Origin: Fusobacterium sp.
GTDB lineage: Bacteria; Fusobacteriota; Fusobacteriia; Fusobacteriales; Fusobacteriaceae
Direction: 5' to 3'
DNA length: 36,180 bases
Assembly: GCA_019410665.1 (NCBI GenBank)
Contig: DXSD01000009.1
Location: 1-36,180, forward strand
The notes under the pieces are model-generated. The model did not search any database. It saw nothing but the letters and a program-made list of their open reading frames with translations, and was not told where the DNA came from. Positions 15,646 to 24,333 of this stretch are shown here, in pieces (within the stretch, counting starts at the first letter, position 1; each line of letters opens with the position of its first letter). A program made the position numbers and the translations under genes.

Positions 15646-16962
15646 TTAAATTTTATTTCTTATTATATCATAATTTTTCATAAAAAGATATGAAACGATT
15701 AATGTAACACCCTCTGTTACAAACATTGTAAGCCAAATTCCATTTACTCCTAAAAAATATGGAAGAGTGTAGATAAATAAAATTAGCAAAAGAACTCCTC
15801 TTAAAAGAGTTATTATAGTTGAAATCTTTACCCTATCAATAGCTGTAAAATACCCAGCACTAAAAATATTAAATCCACATATGATGTAAGCAAAGCTATA
15901 AAGGGTTAAAGCTTTTTCTGTAAGTTTAATATCTTCACTACTATTTAAAAATATAGATACAATCTCTGTTGAGAAAATATTTATCATTCCATAGAAAAAT
16001 ATTCCTAAGCCACCTAAAATTATAAAGCTAGTTTTAATTATTTCAGATATCTTTTTATGCTCATTTGCTCCTAAGTTAAAACTTAGTATTGGCTGTACCC
16101 CTTGATTAAATCCTATCATTGTCATAGTTATAAAAGATGAAATATATCCAATTATTCCAAAAGCAGATACTCCCTTCTCTCCAAGCTCCCTTAATATAAC
16201 TAGATTAAAAACAAAGATAGAAATTCCCGTAGATACCTCAGCTAAAAATTCAGCAAAACCAACCTTCATAATTTTTAAAAGATTGATAATTGAGTACCTT
16301 ATTTTAGTAAATTTTACCCTTTCAGTTTTAAAAAATATGTAGTAGAAAAGTAAGGATGTCGTAGTTACCTGGGATAATCCTGTTGCAAAGGCAGCACCTT
16401 TAATTCCCCAATGAAAGATCACCACAAAAACATAGTCTAATAGAATATTTACAACTCCTCCTGTGATAACACAAAGAGTGGGATACACTGGATTTCCATC
16501 TACTTTAATATATATTTCTAGAGCATATCCAGTCATATAGCAGATACAAAACAGAATAATAACACTTAAATAATCTTTAACATAGGGATATAAAGTTCCT
16601 CCCCCACCTAAAAAATTAATTATTGGATCCATAAATATTGTAATCAAGGTAGATATTAAAACTCCACAACCAAGAAGAGAGAAAACAGCAGTTGTAAATA
16701 TCTGATTTCCCTTTTCCCACTCTTTTTTACCATAATGTATAGCTATCATTGTAGAACTTCCAACAGCTATCATAATTCCAATAGCAAAAGTTAAATTTAT
16801 TAGTGGCATAGTTATATTTACCCCAGCAAGCCCCAAAGGTCCCACATATTTTCCTATAAATATTCCATCTACCATTGTATATATGGTAAAAATCCACATA
16901 GAAACAACTGATGGGATAGAATATCTAAGTATTGTTTGCAAAACAGTTTTTTCCTGCTTCAT
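15646..16962 (-). CDS. MATE family efflux transporter
   Basis: A 438-aa multidrug and toxin extrusion exporter with about 12 hydrophobic segments in two similar halves. Family features include SIPSVVSMWIFTIYTMVDGIF at the N-terminus, LAGVNITMPLINL, and GFNQGVQPILSFNLGA in the second half. It is expected to export organic cations or drugs in exchange for sodium or protons. A TAGGAG ribosome binding site precedes the ATG. The gene diverges from the MerR-type regulator and has a 19-bp-spacer promoter (16995-17025), so it is probably induced by ligands of that regulator. The drug substrate is unknown. Confidence 0.88.
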   Translation of the reverse strand: MKQEKTVLQTILRYSIPSVVSMWIFTIYTMVDGIFIGKYVGPLGLAGVNITMPLINLTFAIGIMIAVGSSTMIAIHYGKKEWEKGNQIFTTAVFSLLGCGVLISTLITIFMDPIINFLGGGGTLYPYVKDYLSVIILFCICYMTGYALEIYIKVDGNPVYPTLCVITGGVVNILLDYVFVVIFHWGIKGAAFATGLSQVTTTSLLFYYIFFKTERVKFTKIRYSIINLLKIMKVGFAEFLAEVSTGISIFVFNLVILRELGEKGVSAFGIIGYISSFITMTMIGFNQGVQPILSFNLGANEHKKISEIIKTSFIILGGLGIFFYGMINIFSTEIVSIFLNSSEDIKLTEKALTLYSFAYIICGFNIFSAGYFTAIDRVKISTIITLLRGVLLLILFIYTLPYFLGVNGIWLTMFVTEGVTLIVSYLFMKNYDIIRNKI

Positions 16963-16994
16963 TAAATCAACTCCTAATATTATATTTCATCTCC

Positions 16995-17025
16995 ATTATA
17001 AACCTTGGAATAGTTCAAGAGTCAA
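16995..17025 (-). promoter_or_regulatory. MerR-type promoter of the MATE gene with 19-bp spacer and palindromic operator
   Basis: On the minus strand: TTGACT (17020-17025), exactly 19 bases (17001-17019), then TATAAT (16995-17000). The spacer carries an inverted repeat, CTTGAACTATTCCAAG. An over-long spacer with a palindrome between the boxes is the hallmark of promoters activated by MerR-family DNA distortion, and a MerR-family gene is divergent from it. Confidence 0.75.
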
Positions 17026-17033
17026 GGAAAATA

Positions 17034-17042
17034 TGTTATAAT
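17034..17042 (+). promoter_or_regulatory. Extended -10 element of the MerR-type regulator gene
   Basis: TGTTATAAT, that is TG-n followed by a perfect TATAAT (17037-17042). The -35 region overlaps the MATE operator (TTCAAG at 17014-17019, 17-base spacing), suggesting autoregulation. The leader would be only about 10 bases, barely including the AGGTGG ribosome binding site. Confidence 0.5.
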
Positions 17043-17058
17043 ATCTATGAGGTGGCTT

Positions 17059-17868
17059 ATGAAAAAGTTATATAAAATTGGAGATATTAGTAAATTATAT
17101 AATGTAAGTAATGATATTTTGAGATATTATGAAAAGATAGGTCTTTTAATTCCTGACACAAGAGGAGAAAATGGTTATCGGTACTATTCTGAAAATCAAC
17201 TTTGGAAATTAAATAATATTCGTAGCTTAAGAAGTTTAGGAGTAAGTTTAGAAGAGATAACAGATTTTTTAAATAATAGGAGTATTAAAAAAACTGAAGA
17301 TATGCTTGAGTTTCAATTAAAAAAAATTGATGAGAATCTAGAGCAACTTCTAAGTTTAAAAAAAGAGTTAGAGTTAAAAAAAGAGAATATAAAATATTTT
17401 AAAAATTTTTCTCAGTATGGAATACCTCAAATAGAGTTTTTATCTCAAAGATATATCCTTTTGAAAAAAGGAAACTTTAAAGATGAAAATGAGATAAATT
17501 TAGAGTTGAAAAAACTTAAAAAAAAATCTGATGAAGATAATGATTTTATTTTTACAGAGAGTGAGATAGGAACTATTATTAAATTTGATGAATGGAGTAG
17601 GGGAAACTATTCTAACTATATAGGAACTTTTGTTGTTATTGATAAAGAAAAAGATGAGATTTTAAAAGAGGGTTACTACTTAAAATATTTTTTTAGAGGA
17701 GACTATACCAATATAGAAAAACATTATAAAAAATTAAAAAAATATATCTTAGAGAATAATTATAGAGTAACTGGAAATATTATTGAACTTTATCATATAG
17801 AGATGCACATAACAGAGAATAAAAATGAGTATGTCACTGAAATACAAATTCCATTGGAAAAATTATGA
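17059..17868 (+). CDS. MerR family transcriptional regulator with GyrI-like effector domain
   Basis: A 269-aa regulator. The N-terminal MerR winged helix (about residues 3-70) reads YKIGDISKLYNVSNDILRYY followed by EKIGLL. A dimerising coiled coil covers about 85-120, and a C-terminal effector domain of about 145 residues resembles the BmrR/GyrI multidrug-binding fold. I chose ATG at 17059 (MKKLYKIGDI) because AGGTGG lies just upstream; the in-frame ATG at 17047 would place that site inside the gene. The length and effector domain match drug-sensing MerR proteins such as BmrR, and the divergent MATE exporter with a 19-bp-spacer promoter is the evident target. Confidence 0.85.
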   Translation: MKKLYKIGDISKLYNVSNDILRYYEKIGLLIPDTRGENGYRYYSENQLWKLNNIRSLRSLGVSLEEITDFLNNRSIKKTEDMLEFQLKKIDENLEQLLSLKKELELKKENIKYFKNFSQYGIPQIEFLSQRYILLKKGNFKDENEINLELKKLKKKSDEDNDFIFTESEIGTIIKFDEWSRGNYSNYIGTFVVIDKEKDEILKEGYYLKYFFRGDYTNIEKHYKKLKKYILENNYRVTGNIIELYHIEMHITENKNEYVTEIQIPLEKL

Positions 17869-17883
17869 AAAAAATTATATAAT
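17854..17883 (+). promoter_or_regulatory. Putative promoter of the chromate-transporter operon
   Basis: TTGGAA (17854-17859), an 18-base spacer and TATAAT (17878-17883), overlapping the end of the MerR-type gene and lying about 30 bases before the next start codon. Confidence 0.5.
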
Positions 17884-17912
17884 ATGAAGTAAATGAAATT
17901 GAGGGAGGGATT

Positions 17913-18476
17913 ATGAAAAAGGATAAAAAATTTTATTTTAAGCTTTTCTTATCAACTTTTTATCTAAGTGCTTTTACATTTGGTGGTGGATATGTAATAG
18001 TTCCCCTTATGAGAAAAAAGTTTGTAAATGAATATAGATGGATAGGAGAGGAAGAGATGATAGATCTAATAGCCATAGCTCAATCATCTCCAGGAGCTAT
18101 AGCTATCAACTCTTCTATTATTATAGGATATAAATTAGCTGGAGTCTTAGGTGCCCTTGTTTCTTTGATAGGAACTGTGCTCCCTCCACTTATAATAATC
18201 TCTATCATCTCTCTTTTCTATATAGCTTTTAGAGATAATGCTATAGTTAATGGAGCTATGAAGGGAATGCAAGCTGGAGTAGCAGCAGTAATTGCTGATG
18301 TAGTTTTTAAATTAGTTGGAGATATAAGAAAATTAAAGGATAGTGTATCTACAATTATAATGATAGGTGTTTTTATAGCAACTTTCTATCTAAATATTAT
18401 CTTTATAATCCTTAGTTGTGGATTTTTAGGAGTAATATATAGAGGTTATATGAGAAAAAGGGGGATAGAAAGATGA
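17913..18476 (+). CDS. Chromate transporter family protein, first half
   Basis: A 187-aa membrane protein, one CHR domain of the ChrA family. Signatures: FTFGGGYVIVPLMRKKFV at the N-terminus and IAQSSPGAIAINSSIIIGY. In bidomain ChrA proteins two such halves are fused; here they are separate genes, and the partner starts at 18473, overlapping this stop codon (ATGA). The pair probably forms a heterodimer. True chromate export is shown for a few family members only; the physiological anion in an anaerobe is uncertain. Confidence 0.85.
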   Translation: MKKDKKFYFKLFLSTFYLSAFTFGGGYVIVPLMRKKFVNEYRWIGEEEMIDLIAIAQSSPGAIAINSSIIIGYKLAGVLGALVSLIGTVLPPLIIISIISLFYIAFRDNAIVNGAMKGMQAGVAAVIADVVFKLVGDIRKLKDSVSTIIMIGVFIATFYLNIIFIILSCGFLGVIYRGYMRKRGIER

Positions 18477-19084
18477 TATATTTACAACTTTATTGGAGTT
18501 TTTTCAAAATAGGACTTTTTAGTATAGGGGGAGGTTATGCCTCTTTACCTCTTATTCAAAAAGAGGTAGTAGAGCTACATGGTTGGCTTACTATGACAGA
18601 GTTTACTGATATTATAACAATATCTCAAATGACTCCTGGTCCCATTGCAATAAATACATCTACCTTTGTTGGGACACAGATAGGAGGATTGTTCGGAGCT
18701 ATAGTTGCCACTGTTGGTTGTGTCTCTCCATCATTTATAATAGTTCTTATTTTAGCTTACATATATGTAAAATATAAAAATGTAAAAGTGATCTCAGATA
18801 TTTTATATGGACTTAGACCAGCAGTAGTTTCTTTAATAGGAGTAGCTGGTCTATCTATAGTGATGTTAGCCTTCTTTGGAGATAAGAGATTGCATATAAC
18901 AGAGTTTTCATTTAGTTGGCGGGAGATGCATTTTACTATAGAGAATTTAACTATAAATATTATAGCTGTGATATTTTTTGCTATAGGCTTTTTCTTTTTA
19001 AGAAAATACAAAGTAAACCCTATATATGTTATGTTAGGAAGTGGAATAGCTGGAGTAATAATATATAATGTTTTAGGAGTGTAA
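18473..19084 (+). CDS. Chromate transporter family protein, second half
   Basis: A 203-aa CHR-domain membrane protein, partner of the preceding gene, with a 4-base ATGA overlap. Signatures: GLFSIGGGYASLPLIQKEVV and ISQMTPGPIAINTSTFVGTQ. It has about six hydrophobic segments and a C-terminal hydrophobic tail extending beyond the minimal domain. The two halves carry the same motifs and presumably insert in opposite orientations, as described for short-chain CHR pairs in other bacteria. Confidence 0.85.
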   Translation: MIYLQLYWSFFKIGLFSIGGGYASLPLIQKEVVELHGWLTMTEFTDIITISQMTPGPIAINTSTFVGTQIGGLFGAIVATVGCVSPSFIIVLILAYIYVKYKNVKVISDILYGLRPAVVSLIGVAGLSIVMLAFFGDKRLHITEFSFSWREMHFTIENLTINIIAVIFFAIGFFFLRKYKVNPIYVMLGSGIAGVIIYNVLGV

Positions 19085-19086
19085 TT

Positions 19087-19671
19087 ATGATAGTAGGACT
19101 TACTGGAGGAATAGCTAGTGGAAAATCCACTGTAAGTGGTTTTTTTAAAGAGCTTGGGGTAGAGATAGTAGATGCTGATTTAGTTGCTAAAGAGATTAGT
19201 GAAAGAAAAGAGATAATAGAAAAGATTGGAGATATCTTTGGAAGAGATATTATTGGAGAAGATGGATATATTATCAGAGAAAAACTGAGAGAGAGAGTTT
19301 TTAAAGACAAAGAGTTAGTTAAAAAATTAAATGGTATAATACATCCACAGGTAATAGAGTATTTTCAAAGTAAGAAAGAAGAAAATGGGAAAGAACTAAT
19401 TATTTTTGATATTCCTTTACTTTATGAAGCTAATATGGAATACCTTTGTGATAAAATTATAGTTGTAGGTGTAAGTGTAGAAAAGCAAATATCTAGAGTT
19501 ATGTCACGAGATGGAAATACTCCAGAGTTAGCTAAAAAAATAATAGCTAGTCAAATGTCCCTTGAAGAGAAAATGAAAAGAGCGGATATTATAATTATGA
19601 ATGAAGGGGATTTAAAAGAGTTAAGTGAAAGAGTATTAGAAGTATATAATTTTTTAAAGAGAGGTAAGTAA
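19087..19671 (+). CDS. coaE: Dephospho-CoA kinase
   Basis: A 194-aa cytoplasmic kinase that phosphorylates the 3'-hydroxyl of dephospho-CoA, the last step of coenzyme A synthesis. P-loop GGIASGKST lies at residues 7-15, followed by DADLVAKEI. HPQVIEYF, IIFDIPLLYE and the lid residues in SRVMSRDGN are all family-typical. Length matches E. coli CoaE (about 206 aa). It starts 2 bases after the chromate-type gene, and its stop shares one base with the Fic start. Confidence 0.92.
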   Translation: MIVGLTGGIASGKSTVSGFFKELGVEIVDADLVAKEISERKEIIEKIGDIFGRDIIGEDGYIIREKLRERVFKDKELVKKLNGIIHPQVIEYFQSKKEENGKELIIFDIPLLYEANMEYLCDKIIVVGVSVEKQISRVMSRDGNTPELAKKIIASQMSLEEKMKRADIIIMNEGDLKELSERVLEVYNFLKRGK

Positions 19672-20450
19672 TGAGAGAGTATAGTATAGATGAGTTAAAA
19701 GCATTTTTAAATAAAAATCGTCCTCTTCCCTCAACTGTTTTAAAAAAGGTATATGAAAATATAAAGACAGAGTTTGTATATAATTCAAATGCTATTGAGG
19801 GAAATACTTTAACATTAAATGAGACCCAAGTAGTTATAGAGTATGGATTAACTGTGAAGGGAAAATCTTTAAATGAACATATTGAAGCTAAAAATCAAGC
19901 TTACGCTTTAGATTATTTAGTAGAAGAAGTAAGACACAAAAGAGAGATAGATAAGAAAGTTATCAAGGAGTTTCATCAAATAGTAATAGGGGATATTGAT
20001 AGAGAGATAGCTGGAAAATTTAGAACTTATCCTGTGAAAATAGGAGGAAGTAATACTCATACCTCTAATGCTTTACATATAGAGGAGGATTTAGATAAGT
20101 TATTGAAATGGTATAGAGAAGAAAAGAAATTAGATATTATAGATAAAATAGCTATTTTTCACTCAAAATTTGAGAAAATCCATCCCTTTGGAGATGGAAA
20201 TGGAAGAACTGGGCGTCTCCTTATGAATTTAGAGTTGATGAAAGCTGGCTATCCTATTACGATTATAAGAAATGAAGATAGATTAAAATATTATTCAGTT
20301 TTAGAATTAGCACAAACAAAAGAGGATTATAGTGAAATTATTAAATTTATAAAAGAGAATGTGAAAGAGAGTATAATAAGAAATTTAGAAGCTCTTGAAA
20401 ATAATTGGGAAGAGGAGATTGAAAAATTTTTAAAAGAGAGAGGTAAATAG
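19671..20450 (+). CDS. Fic domain protein (probable AMP-transferase), class II self-inhibited
   Basis: A 259-aa Fic/DOC family enzyme. The catalytic motif HPFGDGNGRTGR lies near residues 170-181 and matches HxFx(D/E)GNGRxxR fully, so AMPylation (transfer of AMP to Ser/Thr/Tyr of a target) is the likely reaction. An N-terminal inhibitory helix carries SNAIEGN (S39, E43, G44), matching the (S/T)xxxE(G/N) class II motif, so the enzyme is held inactive by its own N-terminus. There is no separate antitoxin gene. The target is unknown. It sits between coaE and the U32 gene with one-base or zero-base junctions, an unusually housekeeping context. Confidence 0.88.
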   Translation: MREYSIDELKAFLNKNRPLPSTVLKKVYENIKTEFVYNSNAIEGNTLTLNETQVVIEYGLTVKGKSLNEHIEAKNQAYALDYLVEEVRHKREIDKKVIKEFHQIVIGDIDREIAGKFRTYPVKIGGSNTHTSNALHIEEDLDKLLKWYREEKKLDIIDKIAIFHSKFEKIHPFGDGNGRTGRLLMNLELMKAGYPITIIRNEDRLKYYSVLELAQTKEDYSEIIKFIKENVKESIIRNLEALENNWEEEIEKFLKERGK

Positions 20451-22613
20451 ATGAAAATAGTTGCCCCAGCGGGAAATATGGAGAGATTTTATGCTGCTGT
20501 TAAAGGTGGAGCACAAGAGATATATATGGGATTAAAAGGTTTTGGTGCAAGAAGAAATGCTGAAAACTTTACCCTTGAAGAGTATAAAGAGGCTCTTGAT
20601 TACGCTCATAAAAGAGGTGTTAAAGTATTTTTAACTTTAAATACTATAATGATGGAAAAAGAGATGGAGTTTTTATATCCTAATTTAAAAGTCTTATATG
20701 AGCATGGTTTAGATGCTGTAATAGTGCAAGATTTAGGATATTTTAAATTTATGAAGGAAAACTTCCCTAATATGGAGTACCATGGAAGTACACAGATGAC
20801 AGTAGGGAATCACTATGAGGCTGAATATCTTAGAAAGTTAGGTTTTACAAGGGTTGTTCTTCCTAGAGAGATGACTTTTGAAGAGATAAAAAAAATTAGA
20901 GAGAACACCTCTATTGAATTGGAAGTTTTCGTATCTGGAGCTCTATGCATATGCTATTCTGGAAATTGCTATATGAGTAGTTTTATTGGAAGTAGAAGTG
21001 GAAACAGAGGAATGTGTGCTCAACCTTGTAGAAAAAAATATGAAAATTCTAAAGGTGAGAAAGGATATTTCCTAAGTCCTAAAGATCAACTTTTAGGCTT
21101 TGATGAAATAAAAAAATTAAAGGAGATAGGAATAGAAAGTATAAAAGTAGAGGGAAGAATGAAGGATCCTCACTATGTTTTTGAAACTGTCTCTTATTAT
21201 CGTGATTTAATTGATGGTATAAAAGCTCAAGAAAAATCTTCAGAACTTTTTAATAGAGGATATAGTAAGGGATATTTCTATGGAAATGATAACTATATTA
21301 TGAATAAAGATTACTCCTTTAATTTGGGAAAAAATTTAGGTCTTTTAAGTGGAAAGGAGCTAAAGCTTAAAAGTAGAGTTGTTCTTGGTGATGGAATAAT
21401 CTATCTATCTAAGGATTTTGAAAAACTTGGTGGAGGATATATAAATAAAATAGAACTAAAAAGTGGAGATATGAGTAGAAAATCAGCAGAAGCTGGAGAT
21501 ACGATTGTCCTTAGAGATGTTCCAAGAGGAAGCAAGTACATCTTTAAAAGTTACTCTAAAGAGGTAAATGATGATGCAGAAAGTAGATTAAAAAAAGAGG
21601 AGCAAAGATTGGATATCTCTGGATATTTTATAACTCATATAGGAGAAAAACCCACTTTAAAACTTGTAGCTAAAAATAATCATGGAATTGATATTGCTGT
21701 CAGTGTTACAGGGGAAAAGGAGATTGAAAAAGCAAGTAAAAAAGCTTTAACTACTGAAGAAGCAAGGGAAAAAATTGGAGAGATGGGAGATAGTACTTTT
21801 AACTTAAAGGAGTTTAATTGTGATATAGATAAAGAGGTCTTTATGCCACTATCACTTTTAAAATCTTTAAGAAGAGAGTGTATTGAAAAATTAGAGGTAG
21901 CTCTAATAGAGAGTTATAGAAGAAAGGCTGAAGAAAAATACTCACTTCCTGTTGAAAAAGAGGAAGTAAGGGAGATAGAGTTAGTAGCTATTGTTTCTAA
22001 TTCTATGCAAGAGAGTATAGCTAAAAACTTTGGAATAGAAAAAATCTATAAAAGAGGAATAGATATTGCTAAAGAGGGAAGCTTAAATGAACATGATTTA
22101 AATAGCAAACTAGCTTCTAATCTTTACCAAGTTTTAGAAAATAATAATGAAAAGGTTATGGTTAATTGGAACTTGAATATCTCTAATAGATATAGTGTGG
22201 AAGTTCTTGCTGAAACTGGAAGAGTAGAGAGTGTTATCCTTTCTCCAGAACTAAGTTTTGACAAGATAAAGGAGATAGGAAAAACTTCAATAAAAAAGGG
22301 AATTTTAGGGTATTCTAAATTAAGAGGAATGTATATTGAACTTCCACTTTTTGAAAACGAAATAGAAACTTTAAAAAATGAAGAGGGAGATATTTTTAAA
22401 GTAATAAAAAATGACTTGGGAAATACAGAGATCTATTTAGAAAAACCACTTAATATTCTAAATGATATTAAAAAATTAAAGGAGCTACTAATTGATCAGG
22501 TAGTTTTAGAGTTTACCAATGAAACTAGAGAAGAGATGGAAAAGGTATTAGAAAATATGAAAAATAGAAGTGGATTTTATAAGCCATACAATTATGAGAG
22601 GGGAGTATATTAA
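20451..22613 (+). CDS. U32 family peptidase-like protein, RlhA-type
   Basis: A 720-aa protein of the U32 family. The N-terminal TIM-barrel part begins MKIVAPAGNMERFYAAVKGG and contains YHGSTQMTVGN. The cysteine segment near residues 163-200 (ALCICYSGNC...GMCAQPCRKKYE) matches the Fe-S-binding cysteines of the family. The long C-terminal part resembles the DUF3656-containing members such as RlhA, which hydroxylates a 23S rRNA cytidine using prephenate. Despite the name, RNA or quinone hydroxylation, not proteolysis, is the established function of the studied relatives. It starts at the base after the Fic stop. The exact substrate cannot be fixed here. Confidence 0.82.
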   Translation: MKIVAPAGNMERFYAAVKGGAQEIYMGLKGFGARRNAENFTLEEYKEALDYAHKRGVKVFLTLNTIMMEKEMEFLYPNLKVLYEHGLDAVIVQDLGYFKFMKENFPNMEYHGSTQMTVGNHYEAEYLRKLGFTRVVLPREMTFEEIKKIRENTSIELEVFVSGALCICYSGNCYMSSFIGSRSGNRGMCAQPCRKKYENSKGEKGYFLSPKDQLLGFDEIKKLKEIGIESIKVEGRMKDPHYVFETVSYYRDLIDGIKAQEKSSELFNRGYSKGYFYGNDNYIMNKDYSFNLGKNLGLLSGKELKLKSRVVLGDGIIYLSKDFEKLGGGYINKIELKSGDMSRKSAEAGDTIVLRDVPRGSKYIFKSYSKEVNDDAESRLKKEEQRLDISGYFITHIGEKPTLKLVAKNNHGIDIAVSVTGEKEIEKASKKALTTEEAREKIGEMGDSTFNLKEFNCDIDKEVFMPLSLLKSLRRECIEKLEVALIESYRRKAEEKYSLPVEKEEVREIELVAIVSNSMQESIAKNFGIEKIYKRGIDIAKEGSLNEHDLNSKLASNLYQVLENNNEKVMVNWNLNISNRYSVEVLAETGRVESVILSPELSFDKIKEIGKTSIKKGILGYSKLRGMYIELPLFENEIETLKNEEGDIFKVIKNDLGNTEIYLEKPLNILNDIKKLKELLIDQVVLEFTNETREEMEKVLENMKNRSGFYKPYNYERGVY

Positions 22614-22614
22614 A

Positions 22615-23112
22615 ATGAATAGAAAAACTATAAGAGATTTAGGAACATGGTTTGGACTTGGAGATATGCCTAAAGCTCCAGGAACTTTTGGAACTTTAGG
22701 AGGGATACCACTATTTATACTACTCTCTTTAGTGAGAGGATTTTTTCCTAATAATATGATATATAACTCTTTTTACTTTATGTTTTTGATGACTTTTTTC
22801 GGTATCTCTGTATATGTTTGTGATGTGTGTGAAAGAGAGATATTTAAAAAAGAGGATCCACAAAATGTGGTAATAGATGAGGTACTGGGATATTTAACAA
22901 CTCTATTTTTAGTTAATCCAGTAGGATTATATCAAAATATTGTTGCTATGGGATTGGCTTTTGTAATCTTTAGATTTTTAGATATTACAAAATTAGGTCC
23001 TATAGATAAGGCTCAAAATTTTGACAATGGTATTGGAGTTGTTTTAGATGATTTCTTAGCAGGAGTAATTGGAAACTTTATTATGGTTTGTCTTTGGACA
23101 ATATTCTTTTAA
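22615..23112 (+). CDS. pgpA: Phosphatidylglycerophosphatase A
   Basis: A 165-aa inner-membrane phosphatase that converts phosphatidylglycerol phosphate to phosphatidylglycerol. Family motifs: GLGDMPKAPGTFGTL at the N-terminus, VVIDEVLGY and NGIGVVLDDFLAGV, which hold the acidic metal and active-site residues. I chose ATG at 22615, just after the U32 stop and preceded by AGGGGAG; an in-frame ATG at 22570 would lie deep in the U32 gene. Length matches E. coli PgpA (about 172 aa). Confidence 0.88.
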   Translation: MNRKTIRDLGTWFGLGDMPKAPGTFGTLGGIPLFILLSLVRGFFPNNMIYNSFYFMFLMTFFGISVYVCDVCEREIFKKEDPQNVVIDEVLGYLTTLFLVNPVGLYQNIVAMGLAFVIFRFLDITKLGPIDKAQNFDNGIGVVLDDFLAGVIGNFIMVCLWTIFF

Positions 23113-23124
23113 GGGGAGATATTT

Positions 23125-24330
23125 ATGAAAGTAGCAGTTATACTAGTAGGAACAGAGCTTTTAAATGGAGGAATGGTAGATACTAACAGTATTTATATAG
23201 CTCAAGAATTGAATAAATATGGAATGGAGATAGAGTTTAAAACTGTAGTAAGAGACATTAGAGAAGAGATCTATAAAACTATTGATTATTGTAAAAAAAA
23301 TGTAGATTTAATAATTATCTCTGGTGGACTTGGACCTACTATTGATGATATAACTAAAGAGGTAATAGCTGAATATGTGAAAAAGCCTCTAATTGTTGAT
23401 GATGATGAGCTAGAGGAATTAAAAGAAAAGTTTGTAAAGGGAGGATATACTTTTACAAATATAAATATAAAAGAGGTCGAAAAACCAGAAGGGTCTATAA
23501 CTTTTAAAAATGATGTTGGAATGGCTCCAGCTGTATATATTGATGATATAGTTGCCTTTCCTGGTGTTCCTAGAGAGCTGTATAATATGCTACCTAAATT
23601 TTTAGCTTGGTATGCAAAGGAAAAAAATCTATTAGATGATGAGATATACATAAAAGATCTCATAACCTATGGTATGCCAGAATCTTTAATAGATGAGTCT
23701 GTAAGAGAGTTTTTTACTGAAGAGGGAATATATTATGAATTTTTAGTAAAAGATTATGGAATACTCATTAGACTTCAAAGTAAAATGAGCAATAAAAATA
23801 AAGTGGAAAAAATTATAAAAAAGATATATAATAAAATAGGTGAGTTTATTTTTGGAGAAGATAGTGACAGATTAGAAAAGAGAGTTGTAGAGCTAGCTAA
23901 GAAAAAAAACTTAGTTATATCAACAGCTGAATCTTGTACTGGAGGTATGTTAGCAAGTAAACTTATAGATGTAGCAGGGGTGTCTGAAGTTTTTTATGAA
24001 GGAATAGTATCATATAGTAATGAAGCTAAAATGGAAAGACTTGGAGTGAAAAAAGAAACTTTAGAGAAATATGGAGCAGTTAGTGAAGAAACTGTAAAAG
24101 AGATGCTTCTAGGACTCAAAACAGATATTGGACTTGCTACTACGGGAATTGCTGGACCAGATGGGGGAAGTGAAGAGAAACCAGTGGGTCTTGTATATAT
24201 GGGTATAAAAGTAAATGATAAAATATATGTGGAGAAGAGAGTTTTTAAAGGAGATAGAAATAAAGTAAGGGAAAGAACAGTATCTCATACTCTTTTCACT
24301 TTGATAAAAATTTTAAATGAGGATGTGTGA
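23125..24330 (+). CDS. cinA: CinA family protein, full-length (MoCF domain plus nicotinamide-nucleotide amidase domain)
   Basis: A 401-aa two-domain protein. The N-terminal MoaB/MoCF-like domain (about 1-170) starts KVAVILVGTELLNG and has IIISGGLGPTIDD, the part associated with ADP-ribose pyrophosphatase activity. The C-terminal CinA domain (about 245-401) has STAESCTGGMLASKL and ATTGIAGPDGG, the nicotinamide-nucleotide deamidase part used to recycle NMN. Length is typical for CinA. It lies 12 bases after pgpA and 3 bases before the XRE-cupin gene. Confidence 0.9.
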   Translation: MKVAVILVGTELLNGGMVDTNSIYIAQELNKYGMEIEFKTVVRDIREEIYKTIDYCKKNVDLIIISGGLGPTIDDITKEVIAEYVKKPLIVDDDELEELKEKFVKGGYTFTNINIKEVEKPEGSITFKNDVGMAPAVYIDDIVAFPGVPRELYNMLPKFLAWYAKEKNLLDDEIYIKDLITYGMPESLIDESVREFFTEEGIYYEFLVKDYGILIRLQSKMSNKNKVEKIIKKIYNKIGEFIFGEDSDRLEKRVVELAKKKNLVISTAESCTGGMLASKLIDVAGVSEVFYEGIVSYSNEAKMERLGVKKETLEKYGAVSEETVKEMLLGLKTDIGLATTGIAGPDGGSEEKPVGLVYMGIKVNDKIYVEKRVFKGDRNKVRERTVSHTLFTLIKILNEDV

Positions 24331-24333
24331 TAG

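Noticed and set aside
20451..22613. Annotation as a collagenase/protease from the U32 name
   Set aside because: Studied relatives with these cysteines and the long C-terminal part are RNA or quinone hydroxylation factors; no protease active site is visible.
22570..22614. Upstream ATG for pgpA
   Set aside because: It would add 15 residues overlapping the U32 gene without a ribosome binding site. ATG at 22615 is preceded by AGGGGAG and matches the family N-terminus.
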